Positions 35,460 to 47,362 of a DNA stretch of 64,000 bases are shown here, in pieces. The notes below the pieces were generated by a model, which did no database searches, was not told the origin of the DNA, and saw nothing but the letters and a program-made list of their open reading frames with translations. The position numbers and the translations under genes are program-made. Each line of letters opens with the position of its first letter. Positions within the stretch are counted from its first letter, which is position 1. Origin of the DNA: Acanthosepion pharaonis (Eukaryota; Mollusca; Cephalopoda; Sepiida; Sepiidae); the NCBI GenBank assembly GCA_903632075.3, contig CAHIKZ030001813.1, positions 8,092,501 to 8,156,500 on the forward strand, written 5' to 3'.

Positions 35460-36650
35460 ATAAAATAAAGTCATACAATTAGGCTATTTTCTTCTGTTTG
35501 CTCACATGTGACAACTTCATAAAAATATCTTTCTTCTTCACAACAAATTCATTTACAATGAAAATTGAACATTTTGAAACAACCGCGTCTATCTCATGAT
35601 CATTCAATTTGCTAGGAATTAATAAATCTGTATCCTAATAATATAAATAGGTATTTATCGATTTGCATACCATTTGTTCATGATGGTGTCGAGATATCAA
35701 AATCGTTGAGAGTTGTAAGTTAAAAACTTGGCAGAAGGTAAAAGACAGGATATCTTTATTGTCAATCATAATCATTGGAAAGATCGATTACACTCCGCCA
35801 GCAATTAAACAATGAATAGGAATTAGATTTTCATTCGATGAATGACAGGAAAGAAATATCGATCGTTGTTTTTGAAATGTTAGAAAATAATTCATATAAG
35901 ATATATATATATATATTAATATGTTTCGTTGAATAATATATGCATATTTCGTTTCCTGTTATCTAATTTTTTTGTTAATATTAAGATGAAATCCAACAAA
36001 TAGTTCTTTTAAAATCTCAAGTACTTTCCAACTTTTCTAAGATCATCTTCAGGGTTAAATGACAAAGAAAAGCATGCTATTGTAACTGCGATAAAATCTG
36101 CGTTCCTCTGTCGTAGTGATTTTGAAATAGGCTTAAAAGCTCTCTGCTATAGTTATTTTAGAATTTAAACATTTTATTCATTGTACTCATGGACTTTTTT
36201 TTTTACAAAAATAGTCATTAAATATAAGGGAGATGACCAGGGATTAGTATAAATGTAAAATGGCTTTAGTATATAGAAGTTATATATATTTTAATGCGTT
36301 GTTGCTATATTCGTAATAAATTTTGTTGAGTGTTAGCTGCTTTTTATATAGATGGTTTCGAAAATTTTTCAGGTTTACTCATTATTTTCGTGGTTCAATG
36401 GTGTTGTCGAGAAGTAATTTTATATATTGTGAAGTTGCACAGAAATGAGTTTTTAGGTGTGCAATAAGCACTTGTATTCGATAAATGAAGAGTAAGACGT
36501 TTTCATAATTTTGTGGTGTTAAATCAAACCTATGTACTTGCTTTTTTGTCAGGGATACATTCAGGACATTTAAAATGGTATAAAATATTGAGATATAATG
36601 TTTCAAAAATTTAAACTAATTATATATTTGATGTAATGGAATAACCTGTC
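35460..36650. other. AT-rich sequence, no gene seen
   Basis: A CTGAAGATGATCTTAGAAAA motif lies on the minus strand near 36050-36030. Nothing else was assigned. Confidence 0.5.
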
Positions 36651-36659
36651 ACCCCCATG

Positions 36660-37500
36660 AATAACTACACTAGAGGTAGTAACTCCCTATATGTATCTTT
36701 AAGCCTACGGACTACAGAAACTAGCTGCGACCTGTTCCAGCTAGATGGTCGAACTCACTTCCTTCAGGCAAAGAGGAACCCGGACGAAGCTCCGCCGAAG
36801 GGCAGTCTCGTTCGGGAAGGGAAACTGCCCCTGAACCCGTTTATACGGATTCGAAAGGGAATATATTAGGATGAGCCTATGTGCTCGGAGAACCTACGTT
36901 AAACCGGCATTGTGCCACATGCAACCCTCGTTGGGGTAGGTAAATCTACTAGCTGGGATCTGTTCCAGCTAGAGAGTCGAACTCTCTGCCTTCGAGCAGA
37001 AAAAAACCCGGACGAGGCTCCACTGGGGAGTAGAGTCTCGTTCGAGTAAGTAGACAGACCCGAACCCGTTTAGGCTATGTCTACGGGTAAATTTGGCCGA
37101 GCCTACGGGCTCGGATGTCCCATTTTAAACAGCCTTGTGTCACATCTACTCTCTTGGGAGGCTAGTACATAATGACTAGATGGGATCTGTTCCAGGCGTG
37201 CCGGCCAAATTCGTCTGGGGATCCCCTCTGCTCGGAGGCAATGTCAAAGGGCAGGGTCTCGACTCAGGAAACAGCTACCGACTGTTACTCAGCTCTTAGC
37301 TGTTGTCGAACTCTCTGTTTTCGGCTATGCCGAAAGGCAGAGTCTCGTCCGGGGTTGTAGACAGAACCGAACCCGTTTATGTCGGGTTTTACGGGGAATT
37401 TGTTTTTACGGGCTGGGATTGTCCCACATTAAGTTTTGCCTTGTGCTACATCCTACCCCGTGGGGAGGTTGGTAAATATTATTAGCTGGGATCTGTTGAG
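36660..37500 (+). repeat. GC-rich tandem repeat, about 226 bp unit, hairpin-rich
   Basis: The GATCTGTTCCAGCTAG marker recurs near 36731, 36957, 37185 and 37489 (spacings about 226, 228 and 304). The third unit carries an internal partial duplication. Each unit contains short self-complementary pieces: a GAACTCTCTGCCTTC.. hairpin, AACCCGT...ACGGGTT, and CCGAGCC-TAC-GGGCTCGG. The base composition stands out against the AT-rich surroundings. A single copy lies at 49195-49450. Function unknown; it could be a satellite or a structured RNA. Confidence 0.75.
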
Positions 37501-37862
37501 TACGACTCAAACTTACGCGAGAATTACCGACATTCAAATAGTAGCATTCACTTCTGGATTGCCTTGCGACGACCTTGTGCATATCTGTTACCATCATTCT
37601 TATTGTACTGGTTTTGTACAATAAAACTTTACCTTATTTTATTCACCTTGTTTTTCAAGTTTATATTCCTATTAGAACGGAATATAACAATATTATACTA
37701 AATTTAATACGACCAACCAATAATGCGCAATAATTCTTCTCCGTTATCTAGTGTTTTTGAAAAAAACAACGTTGCTTTCCTCTAGAAACTAATTAGACAA
37801 CGGTAAAGGATCGATATAAAAATAAGTAGACACAATATGTCGATATTATTCACTAAAACCTT

Positions 37863-37922
<60 letters not shown>

Positions 37923-38300
37923 TAAGCAAGACAAAAGATTTCTTAAGAGAAAAGCTACATACACGTAAATATAAACAAAATGCTTCATCATTTACAAGTG
38001 ATTACTCGTTTATTGTAGTGAATTTGATTCTGGGGTTGTGAAAACCACTTTCTTCTTCCAGTCTATGTCAAGGTTAATAAATATTAAAAAGATACACTAA
38101 CACGATCATGCCTCATGAAACACAAAATACACATACACACATGGATAGATCTGTACATATGCGTGTATGTTTGTACGTGTCTGTTTTTACGTGTCAGTGT
38201 ACAGTATGTAATTGAATGACTGGTTTCCGAGTAGGCTCGCCTGCTAGTGTCGCTACTAATACCCGTATCAGACGCCTATAATAAGTTAACCAATCAAAAA
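37501..38300. other. Mostly unassigned, with (TA)n
   Basis: Pure TA at 37866-37920. No gene seen. Confidence 0.5.
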
Positions 38301-38309
38301 TATCCTTGC

Positions 38310-38700
38310 CGTTTTTTTTACATCAAATAATCTCTTTGGGCCTCTACTCACAGCAGTTGGAAGGGGGCAACAGGAATTGGCTCTTGTGTCAGCATTGGTT
38401 AATACAAGAGGTGTACTGTTCCTCCATACCATCATGTGGCGTGGGTTACCAGGGATACCATATGACGAATTGGCTAGGAGACACTGTTCCATAAATGTTA
38501 CTCCGTGAACCTTGCACCAACATATGACCTCTTCCATTCCATGGACAACCACCTTCGTAGGAAATCCTTTGCAAATGAAGTCGACTCACGAGAGGCAATC
38601 ACAGATACCTTTGCCTGATTTCTACCCTCAGGGGCTTTGCGCAACTGGAGGAAAGTTGGCAAAAGATTTTGAATTCCTATGAGGGTTACTTTGAGGACTA
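38310..38700 (+). pseudogene. Mariner transposase C-terminal part
   Basis: Switching frames on the plus strand gives ALVNTRGVLFLH, a decayed DNA.PH, NLAPTYDLFHSMDNHLRRKS, FANEVDSREAITDTFA and QLEESWQKILNSYEGYFED with a stop near 38693. This is the expected end of a mariner transposase (VLLHDNARPH, DLAPSDYHLF.SL.NHL, W.K.I...G.Y.E). The QDN-equivalent and SPDLAPSD Asp residues are lost, so it is inactive. Confidence 0.7.
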
Positions 38701-38829
38701 ACAGTATGTCAAATTTGCTGCATAGATCTTTTTGTAATAAATAAAAAAACGGCAAGGATTTTCTTGTTACATTGTAGACACAGTTACGTCTATAGAACAC
38801 ACAGAGAAATGACATGTGATTAGTGCTAC

Positions 38830-39570
38830 AATTGCTGAACGGACGTCGTTAAAATTTCTGGGAGAGCATAAAATGTGATCAACAATTTCAGTGAACTTAA
38901 ACAATCAGTCATGATACATTTCAACTTTGGGCTAGCTAAATACTTATTGTACCTCACAACGCTTAGATTAACATGTAGTAATGTTTTTCACAGGCATCAT
39001 AACTGTTGTGTATTCCGAGATGAATTCGGTCTCCAATGAAGAACAAACGCAATAATTAAATATAAGAAATAAATGTATTTACACAATAATACAAAGGGTA
39101 ATACTGTTAGTAAATCCAGGAACACGGTTAGTAGCAATAAAGATAGATTTATACAGTCTCGAAGTAGGACTTCCTTAGAGTCTACGGGCTTGTAACTGAC
39201 TTGTACAAGAGGCTACCTCACACTATCTCCGTTCGTATATTCTCTCTCTCTTTCCGACTACTCTCTCACTATCCGACTATTCCCACTGACTGTCTAACTG
39301 GGTATTTAACGACAGCAGTCCACTTATATGAACAAGGGGTGGAGCCCATAACAATAACAGTGCTACACACTGATATTGTCAAGTATCGGACAATGTTGTT
39401 AACATCGGATTGGGTATAAATCCAGATCGTGTGGAGAACGTTGGGAAGTTGCCGAATATCTTACAAAACTAAATCCAAGACTTGCGATTGTAATTGGTCA
39501 GACCAAACATTTCATTAGTTGTTGATGGATTTTAGCACAATAACTATTTTTGTGTGACCGACATCTGATA
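38830..39570. other. No gene recognised
   Basis: 39238-39300 has CT-rich repeats of the TCTCTCTTTCCGACTA kind. Nothing else was assigned. Confidence 0.45.
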
Positions 39571-39577
39571 TATAAAA

Positions 39578-39671
39578 CTATGTATGCATAAAAATCATTC
39601 AATTTTTAAATTAAAAGAAAATTAATTAAAAGTTAAAAATAACTGGATATATTTAAATATATATATGGATA

Positions 39672-39717
<46 letters not shown>

Positions 39718-39850
39718 TGTGTGTTTGTGTGTCGGAAATATACCTGCACAAAATAAGCATTCTGTTTAGTAGTTTTACTAAATACAGTTATTTTTAAGTT
39801 TTAATAAATTTCTTTTATTTTAAAATTTAAAAATTAGTGATTTTATGCAT
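39578..39850. mobile_element. Foldback (MITE-like) with (TA)n in the loop
   Basis: The arms 39578-39645 and about 39770-39850 are inverted repeats (TATGCATAAAAATCA.., TTTTTAAAT.., AAAAATAACTG). The loop holds (TA)n at 39654-39716 and TGTGTG. There is no coding. Confidence 0.65.
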
Positions 39851-39880
39851 ACACACACAACAAACACACACACACACACA

Positions 39881-39957
<77 letters not shown>

Positions 39958-39967
39958 TTGTGTGTGT
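39850..39967. repeat. Self-complementary (CA)n(TA)n(TG)n
   Basis: CA, TA and TG tracts in order form one long palindromic tract. Confidence 0.96.
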
Positions 39968-40107
39968 ATTTTAGATGTTAAAACCTATATATATCCTAGC
40001 ATCAGTCTTTAAAAATTCCAGATAATTCAATGAGCTAATATTTACATGCTGTTTTATCGACACACGACTTGACGTTCTAGAAATAGTTTCTGTAGAGAGC
40101 AATTAAA
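39968..40107 (+). repeat. Local duplication, copy 1
   Basis: It matches 40650-40797 over about 140 bp (CTAATATTTACATGCT, TTTTATCGACACACGA, GACGTTCTAGAAATAG). Confidence 0.9.
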
Positions 40108-40115
40108 TCTATCTA

Positions 40116-40179
<64 letters not shown>
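40108..40179. repeat. (ATCT)n(TA)n(TG)n microsatellite
   Basis: Three ATCT units, then TA, then TG. Confidence 0.96.
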
Positions 40180-40525
40180 CGATAGACTTTCCCGTCGAAT
40201 TCGACGTATGACGATCCAACAACCTCATTCAGGTTTTATGATTGTGAATTAGGTCACACTTCAGTCCTGCTAAAAACCTGCATACATGTCCACATATTTT
40301 GAAACAACGACAATCTTGGGACATAGCAACAAGAACACTTGCCAACTTTTTTCGCCGTTGTCTTTCATCTCTTACCCGGACAATTAGACTGATTGCCGAA
40401 TTTCTAACTCGCGCGTAAATGTCTCCAGTTATTTCTATCTAATTCACTCGGAGTTAGTATGAGGCACATTGACAGTTGAGATGTTACTCTTTAGCTTGCC
40501 TCTATACCCAAGTCACGGCGGTCCA

Positions 40526-40579
40526 ACACATACACGCACTCATGCACACACACACACGCACACACACATACACACACGC

Positions 40580-40613
<34 letters not shown>

Positions 40614-40653
40614 ATGTTTGTGTGTGTATGTACGTGTGTATGTATGTGTGTAT
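40526..40653. repeat. Self-complementary (CA)n(TA)n(TG)n
   Basis: Same order as 39850-39967, with impurities. Confidence 0.95.
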
Positions 40654-40797
40654 TTTAGAAATGCTAAAAGCTATTTATATGCTTGCATCGGTCTTTAAAC
40701 AATTCCAGACAATTCAATTAGCTAATATTTACATGCTATTTTATCGACACACGATTTGACGTTCTAGAAATAGTTTCTATAGAGAGCAATTAAATCT
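40654..40797 (+). repeat. Local duplication, copy 2
   Basis: Near-identical to 39968-40107. Both copies follow a CA-TA-TG tract, so the microsatellite and its flank were duplicated together. Confidence 0.9.
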
Positions 40798-40799
40798 AA

Positions 40800-41735
40800 T
40801 TTACATTTGTATGAGTCTAGTATCCAATAGTTACAAGCGAAATTGTTTTGCGCACTGAGAAGTTTAACAAACAACATTAATTTCGAGCCGTTTTACTCCA
40901 GTGACGTTGTATTGTTTGCACTTAACGAATACCAAGTTGAGTCAGAGTAGATGACTCAATCGATATGTGACGTATAACGCATAATATTTTACCCTTCTTT
41001 CACACGATCAGTAGCTAATTATATAATATTCTTATTATGCTAAATACAAACATATCTTGAAAGAGAGTCTATGGGAAATGCTAAACCAAAAAGTTTCCTA
41101 CTAAGTTCCAAAATACTTACTATGCGTTTAAACAAGTCTATCTGGTCTTTTATATTCTTTTTTTCTCCTGTTATGACTCGAGACACTATAGCTCTACACA
41201 ACCTGCAGGCCTTATTTAGCTCTTCGTAAGTTTTGTCGCTTTGAGATCTCAAATATTCCCTATTCTCACAAACATTTACATAAGCTCGTTATGTAGATTA
41301 TTTGCTATTTTTTCTCTCTGCTGCTTGCCTTCCATATGTTCTGCGTAAAATTGACCAAGCATACTTTTCCTTTCTGTGTGAATTTTTAATTGTTACGTTT
41401 TGATTCTAAGTATAACTATCCATTTCTTACCAAATCTTCCACATTAAACACATGATCCGTCTATAGTATTCACTTCTCTACTCTTTAGAACCACACTTCT
41501 TTTGCTTCCAGTCACTTGTTCACCTTTGAGATTTTCCATCATTAATTTCCATGGAAGTGTACCGCTACTGCATAACAATTCTGTACTCTTTTCTTTGTTT
41601 CTAACAAAAATTCCCAATTTTATAATACTTTGATTTGCTCTTCGATGCAACTTTCTCTATTCCAATGTGTCTTAGGGTTTCGGTATAACATTTTCCGTGT
41701 TCTGTTAAAAGATATTCCCTGGTATATACCGAGTA
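40800..41735. other. Unassigned; weak repeat similarity
   Basis: 41440-41650 shares TGTACTCTTTTCTTTGTTTC-type blocks with 12280-12450. 41660-41720 shares TTTCGGTATAACATTTTCCG with the reverse strand near 45040-45010. The family is unknown. Confidence 0.4.
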
Positions 41736-41739
41736 TAAC

Positions 41740-42165
41740 AGTAAAATTATTTAAATCGTGTAACAGTAAAACTGCCTAATTGTTAGATTAAGCTCTGAAA
41801 TGTTTCTTCCTAGAAATCGTTAAAGATATGTTAGAGGAATTATCCGAAGTTTTTATAAAACTATTGGACTCTACTTTGAACAATAAGTATGTATTTAGCT
41901 CTAAGTTGAAATAACGATCTCATTTTTCTGTTGTGACCTCCTGGACAGTTTTACTCTTCCCTCTTTTCAACTTCTTCATCGTTCTCTTGAATAGTTCTTG
42001 AATGGAGATGTAAGCCAAAGTATGAATGCTGGAACCATTACTGAAGGCCTGAATGATCTTTATCATTTCACCATTGGTCTGTTCGGAAGACATATTAGGG
42101 CTAACACAAAATGATTTGAATCTGTTCTTTTTCTTGCTGAATATCTCAAATGTTTTTCTCATTGA
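41740..42165 (-). pseudogene. DNA transposon, HTH half and 3' segment
   Basis: The minus-strand frame 42162-41920 contains IIQAFSNGSSIHTLAYISIQ then FKRTMKKLKRGKSK, aligned with the HTH of 10237-10533. It then passes directly into the non-coding segment shared with 10800-10965. The catalytic domain is absent. It is an internally deleted derivative. Confidence 0.55.
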
Positions 42166-42169
42166 CTCT

Positions 42170-43042
42170 TACGACAAATGGTGTCAAGATGGCTAAACAT
42201 CTTACCTGAAAAACTGGAAAAAATAAATCCAATTAGTTTAGTGATTTTTTAGATATTAAACATTTTGTGAGATGGACAATTATGCCATGCAGTTACACGA
42301 TTTGGAAAATTCTGCTGATACACACGGTAAATTTAAGTATTTGTTTTATTTTAGTCTCTCACATTTATAGTTGGCATCTTGGGCTGTTCTTGGTGCTGAT
42401 ACTATATCTCTTTTTCTATTCATATTTAGATTTTTCTCATCGATTTTTCTTTAATCACTACTCTAGGGATTACTGCATTTTCTTCTTGTGTTTCTTATCA
42501 ACATTGTTTCCTCTGCGTATCTGATTTTGTTTTTAAGATTGTGACTGGCAATAGCGAGTCCTTATAAGATTTCTCACCTCATTATAAAAGATGAATAATT
42601 CTGGTGAGAAGAAATAAAATTGTCTTACGCCCTTATCTATTTTTTCTTTATTTACTGAATTCTTGTGTTGCACCTTAATAAACGAATTTCAGTAATTTAT
42701 AATATATAATGTTTAGTTGACTCATAGAAATTTCTACGTTTTTTTCAGTCAGTCAATCTAAGCGGAACCAGGTGTAAATGTTAGAAAATGCTATTTAGAA
42801 GTATGTCACTTATGGACACATATCAGGGGCTGATTGAGAAAACACGAAATGTTTAGAGTTGGGTTCATTTATTTGCATTCTGTTGTGAAGGGAAACAATG
42901 TTACAGCTTTCGCAGCAGTCCTATAACCAGGTGTGGGTACCATTCATTTTTGCATCGCATTGTAACAGTTGAAGAAAAATGGGTTTTGCTTTATAAGATG
43001 AAAATAATAGTGTAGTTATCACATGATATTTAGTTAAGAACG

Positions 43043-43045
<3 letters not shown>
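42170..43045. other. No gene recognised
   Basis: AT-rich, nothing assigned. Confidence 0.5.

Positions 43046-43112
<67 letters not shown>
43046..43112. repeat. (TA)n(TG)n microsatellite
   Basis: TA then pure TG. Confidence 0.97.
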
Positions 43113-43115
<3 letters not shown>

Positions 43116-43234
43116 TATTCGAGGGCATATATTTATTTGTGCTTGGGCAAAAATAACCATGAGTTATCTTGTCACTGTAACACTGAACGTTACTTTTTCT
43201 ATTTTCATATTGTTTATTTTTTCTTTCTTTCTTT

Positions 43235-43545
43235 TTCTCCCTCCAAACAAGGCAAAAAATCCACTAAGACTTTGTGGTGTTAGTGAGTGTGAAAGAATAT
43301 AAGAAAAAGAAAATCTATATTAAGGAGAGCAAACATTAAAAGAACAGAAATTAAGAAGATAGAGGATAACGATTGAAACGGCATTTAAATTTTTGAAGAT
43401 AATAAATGACTGAAAAGCGAGAAAAGGGAAGAGAGGAAAATGCGGGAAAATAAAGTATCAGCCCAGAAATTACGGTTAGATCTTGTCATTTCGACTGTAA
43501 AATGCCTGGACTTTGCCGCCAAAATAGTACTGTGCTTAAAATAAT
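43235..43545 (-). pseudogene. LINE lineage B end
   Basis: The UTR blocks CCACTAAGACTTTGTGGTG and GATTGAAACGGCATTTAAAT are present. The minus-strand coding reads FTVEMTRSNRNFWADTLFSR before decay. Confidence 0.6.
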
Positions 43546-43553
43546 TGTATCTA

Positions 43554-44940
43554 CACTGCGTTTCAAAGTATTAACGAAGTTACACTTTTCCATCCTATCC
43601 CACAACTCCTGCTTGTAGTTTAACGAAATTATCAGAGAAAGATGCCATCATGTATATACACCTACTTTGTAAAAATTGTAAGCATAATGGATTTGGTTTA
43701 TATGAGGTATGTGATCCTTTATATAAATTGAACTGGAAAAGGCGCTGTTCCATCGAACATTTCAATTTCTAGATCTCATCATATGTAATATCACATGATA
43801 CGTTGATTATTTCCTGACATAAGTCATCGTTGCTTCTAAATTAGCGCCCATTCTCATAAACACGTCGTGTCAGAAATCTCCACAAGTTTGTAATTGGGTT
43901 TAAGTCTGGAGAAGTGACCGGCCATTTAAGCTTCCGAGGCCCACAGTAGACTAATTTCTGCACGTACTCAGTAATTTTATTCGCTGAATACGAAGGAGCA
44001 TTATCTTGCATAAATACGATGGTTATCCTGAAGGAGATTCTTTGCTTTTTTAGCCAAGATTTTCGGTGCTCTTTGAGGAAGGCTGTATAAGTACCTGCGT
44101 TTATTTTCGTACTGTCTGGCACTCTCCACGGACCAACCATGATGCCTCTAATAATACTATCCCAAATCACAATACGATTTACTCCTTGTTGGCGTGCTAA
44201 TTGTTGATGAGGATCTCGTCCATTTACGATCCAAACTTTGCTCCAAACACCAGGAACATCAGTTGTTGCACGACTTTCATCTGTGAACAAAACTTTCGAG
44301 AAAACGACCTTCTTGTTCTGCTTTGCCTATTTTAAATGCATTTGTATGTGTACATTTGTCAATCAAGTCATTGTCGCTAGTCTCACTGATAGGCCGACCT
44401 TTTTTTACAGAAGCCAATAGCGAGTACTTCTGGACTTTGTTTCTTCTCCAATGCTCCTTAAAAATACTCCACTGGTCAAGCCTGGGTTAGTTACAGCTTC
44501 ACATGTCGTTTGGGACAAAGGATTTCTGGAAACAACACTCGATTTACAATTATCGCCCCTCTTACCTACCTTTGTAGGATGTGCAATAAATCTTTTCACA
44601 GTTTGGTGATATCTTCCAATTATTTTAGATATTTCTAATGTAGAGTTGCCTATAGAAAGTTCAGATGTTATAATATCTTTCACAGAAGAGGTCAAGTAAC
44701 ATTTGCGACCAATAATTGCACGGTTATAATGACACGCATTTATAATCTGGAACACTTTATTACCATGTTGATATTGCAAATGGCCGCCCTTGGTTTCCTT
44801 TTGCGCAAAACAAGACAGATTTATACAGCCTGCGCATATATCTATTCCCAGTATACTGTGAAAATTTCGTTAAATTCCGACTGGTAGTTTTTCGCCAAGA
44901 TGAAAAAAATGTTACCTCGTTAATCATTTGAAACACAGTA
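43554..44940 (-). mobile_element. Tc1-like transposon, near full length
   Basis: Inverted ends: CACTGCGTTTCAAAGTATTA at 43554 and, on the minus strand from 44940, TACTGTGTTTCAAATGATTA. Both continue ACGA(A/G)(G/G)TTAC-like. TA flanks both sides (43552-43553 and 44941-44942), the Tc1/mariner target-site duplication. The length of 1387 bp fits a single-ORF element, and the transposase inside is on the minus strand. Confidence 0.82.
43841..44779 (-). pseudogene. Tc1-like transposase
   Basis: The minus-strand N-terminal frame (44779-44405) has GRKCYLTSSVKDIITSELSI, STLEISKIIGRYHQTVKRFI and STRYWLL, the paired-like HTH region of Tc1 transposases. After a frameshift, 44290-43841 gives MFTDESRATTDVPGVW, NRIVIWDSIIRGIMVG, VFMQDNAPSYSANK and TSPDLNPITNLWRFL. 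The first two catalytic Asp residues (FTDES, QDNAP) are present. The third acidic residue, in NPIENLW, is Thr. With the frameshift this makes it inactive. Total length fits a 340-residue family protein. Confidence 0.88.
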
Positions 44941-45049
44941 TATAACATAGAAGGAAATTCATTGGAAAAAATACCATGAAAATATTTATAGAACAGACAC
45001 AGGGAAGCTACATTACGGAAAATGTTATACCGAAATCCTAAGCCGAGGT

Positions 45050-46880
45050 GACTTGTCGAATAGTATAATTATAAAAAAAATATACGGTCGATTTTAGAGA
45101 GAATGATTGTCAAGAATGACAAAGAATCATCTTTCTTAGCAGGAGACATAACAATTCATTCACGATAATTTTTTTCATTTCATGTAAGCGGAAAATAGTA
45201 ACCTGACAAAGCACAATAAATCATATTCCTGAAGGTTAGCATTAGCCATCTGATGGAAAAGAAAGTGTTAACGTCTAAGGTCGTTGAAAAAAATCGAAGA
45301 AAAACGTATCTAATACCCAATTATGAAATGATGAACTAATGTTCAGTTCACTTTTGAAAATATGAAAGCATCAAAAAGATTATAATATTTAATTTTCATT
45401 TGTACGTCTAGAATATCGCTAATTTAAAAAAACAAAATACTATCTCCACGCATTTTCTACGCAACAAGTTATTAATAATAAAATGTTTTTTTGTTTTGTT
45501 TTTTATCAGGAATAATAGTTTTGAATTATTACAAGATTAAGAAATAAATGTAATTAAAGCAGACATTTGAAATTGATCATTTTGGTGGTATTTAAAAAAG
45601 AATTTATCAATATTCTTCTTTCACATAGCAAATGCTTGTAAACGTACAGATGAAAAAAACGATATCAATGTTATTTAAAACGTGTAATAAGATTAATAGT
45701 GTAAGAAATAACAAAAAAAAACATAAACTGAAAATTGTCCTATTAGTGAAGTTGGAAAAATAAAATATAATATTAGCGACACTTTATTACTTTTAAGCAG
45801 TCACTATAAATTAATCTCTGCTATCTCCACGCTTTATTTAATTGTGACTGACAGCGGCCATTTTACTTGAAATACAAGAAGGCACTTATATGAATGCAAA
45901 AGAATTTAGTTTCGTTCCTGCTGTTTCTTCTGATGTTAATTAAATTAGATCTAATGAAATATATATATTGTTGTTTCTTTCGCTTCGACTGTTATTTAAG
46001 AGAAAAAATAACAGGTTTAAAATCGTTGTTTTGCTAATTGCTCACGTCAGATCAGGTTAGTTTCTCAAAAGATTTTTCAAGTAGTTTCAGAAAAGCAAAA
46101 ATACCCCCTATAAAATGAAGAGAAAATGGAGAACATATAAGTGGCTAATACAAATGTAGAAAAATTATTATTTAGATGAAGTTTTCACTTGATATTTTAG
46201 AGAATGAGTGTGTGATTGTGTGCTCATCGAACTGTTATTTTCGAATTTGATGCATGCTTAGTTTTTTAACAACAATCAATATCATTTTTTTATTAGCGAA
46301 AACATAATTCTATTTTTCTGTGTAACAAAGAGAGGAACAAATGCAGAACCTTCTAGCCATATCGTTAAACATAGCTTTCAATATGTTTCAAGTTATATAC
46401 CTAAATAATCAAATATTAAAAAATATTAATTTTTAGAAAGTGTCATTGACATGATCGTCTACGCCCAGAGGTGACACGGCACACAAAGAAAAATAAATGA
46501 CTTTATGTTTACTTTTCAATGTTTCCGAAGCTGTAAACACTTCAGCCATTGTTTCAGAATAGAAGTATTTGATTTTGACTAAACTGAACGGAAAATGATG
46601 GAAAGGCAAATGATTCACTCGTTAATACCTACCGCCAAATTTTCCCGATATCATTGTTGGTATATTAATGTAAGTGAACCAAAAATAAAATTCAGTCATT
46701 TTTTTTTCTTTTTTCATATACGAGTAACAAATTCTGTTATTTACACTTGTGCAAATCTAGCTAAGTGCGTGTAGTGCTAAATAAACAAAGAAACCTTTCG
46801 TATTCATGGAACCTAGCTAGCTACTTGCTAGATAACTAAAACTATCTACATCTGTCTATATTTCTGAGATTCTGTATTGG
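45050..46880. other. AT-rich sequence, no gene seen
   Basis: No element recognised apart from poly-A runs. This is one of the cleanest stretches of the window. Confidence 0.5.
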
Positions 46881-46885
46881 AACTA

Positions 46886-47362
46886 TTTACACTATTTGAA
46901 TTGTTCAGAGTATTGTCTTCATCTTTACTGCCACATTTGCGACGTTTCGCCCGTCGTACGCTCCGGCCTGCTTCAGGAGATATATTTTGGAATTTCCAGC
47001 CATACCCTTTATTTCGTCCACCGGGTTATATTGTTCTAGATCCACGTGCCATGACTTTTCTGGACACATGGCCCAGTGGATACAGTGATTTGATCCAAAG
47101 AGTTGTGAGTTCAATACTTGGTCACTGCAGATGTGAACAAAACCTGTAGAATTGAATTACTAAAGGGGATTAACTGATACTGAGATATCAGGAAATGGTA
47201 TGGCACATGAAACTAGAACAATCTACCCAGGTGGATGAAAATAAATGGTTCGTTTGGAAATTCCAAGGAATATAAGCTGAAGATGGCGGGAACGTACAAC
47301 AATCAAATGTCGTGAATATGACAGTAAATATGAGGATAAGAGTCCGAACATGTAAATAATGT
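46886..47362. mobile_element. Palindromic element with tRNA-like centre
   Basis: The left arm 46886-47055 is, with divergence, the reverse complement of the right arm 47195-47362. Shared blocks include GTCCGAACA/TTCAGAGTATT at the ends, ACAGTAAATATGAGGA-type sequence, and CTAGAACAATCTAC. The centre has TGGCCCAGTGG (47069-47079) and GAGTTCAATAC (47107-47117), tRNA-type box A and B at tRNA spacing. The left arm read on the minus strand contains CTGAAGC...GGGCGAAACGTCGC. The same arms flank a PLE endonuclease fragment at 19755-20680, so this may be a solo pair of PLE terminal repeats. Confidence 0.65.

Noticed and set aside
38286..38815. Minus-strand frames with a plausible protein look
   Set aside because: They are antisense to the mariner transposase remnant on the plus strand.
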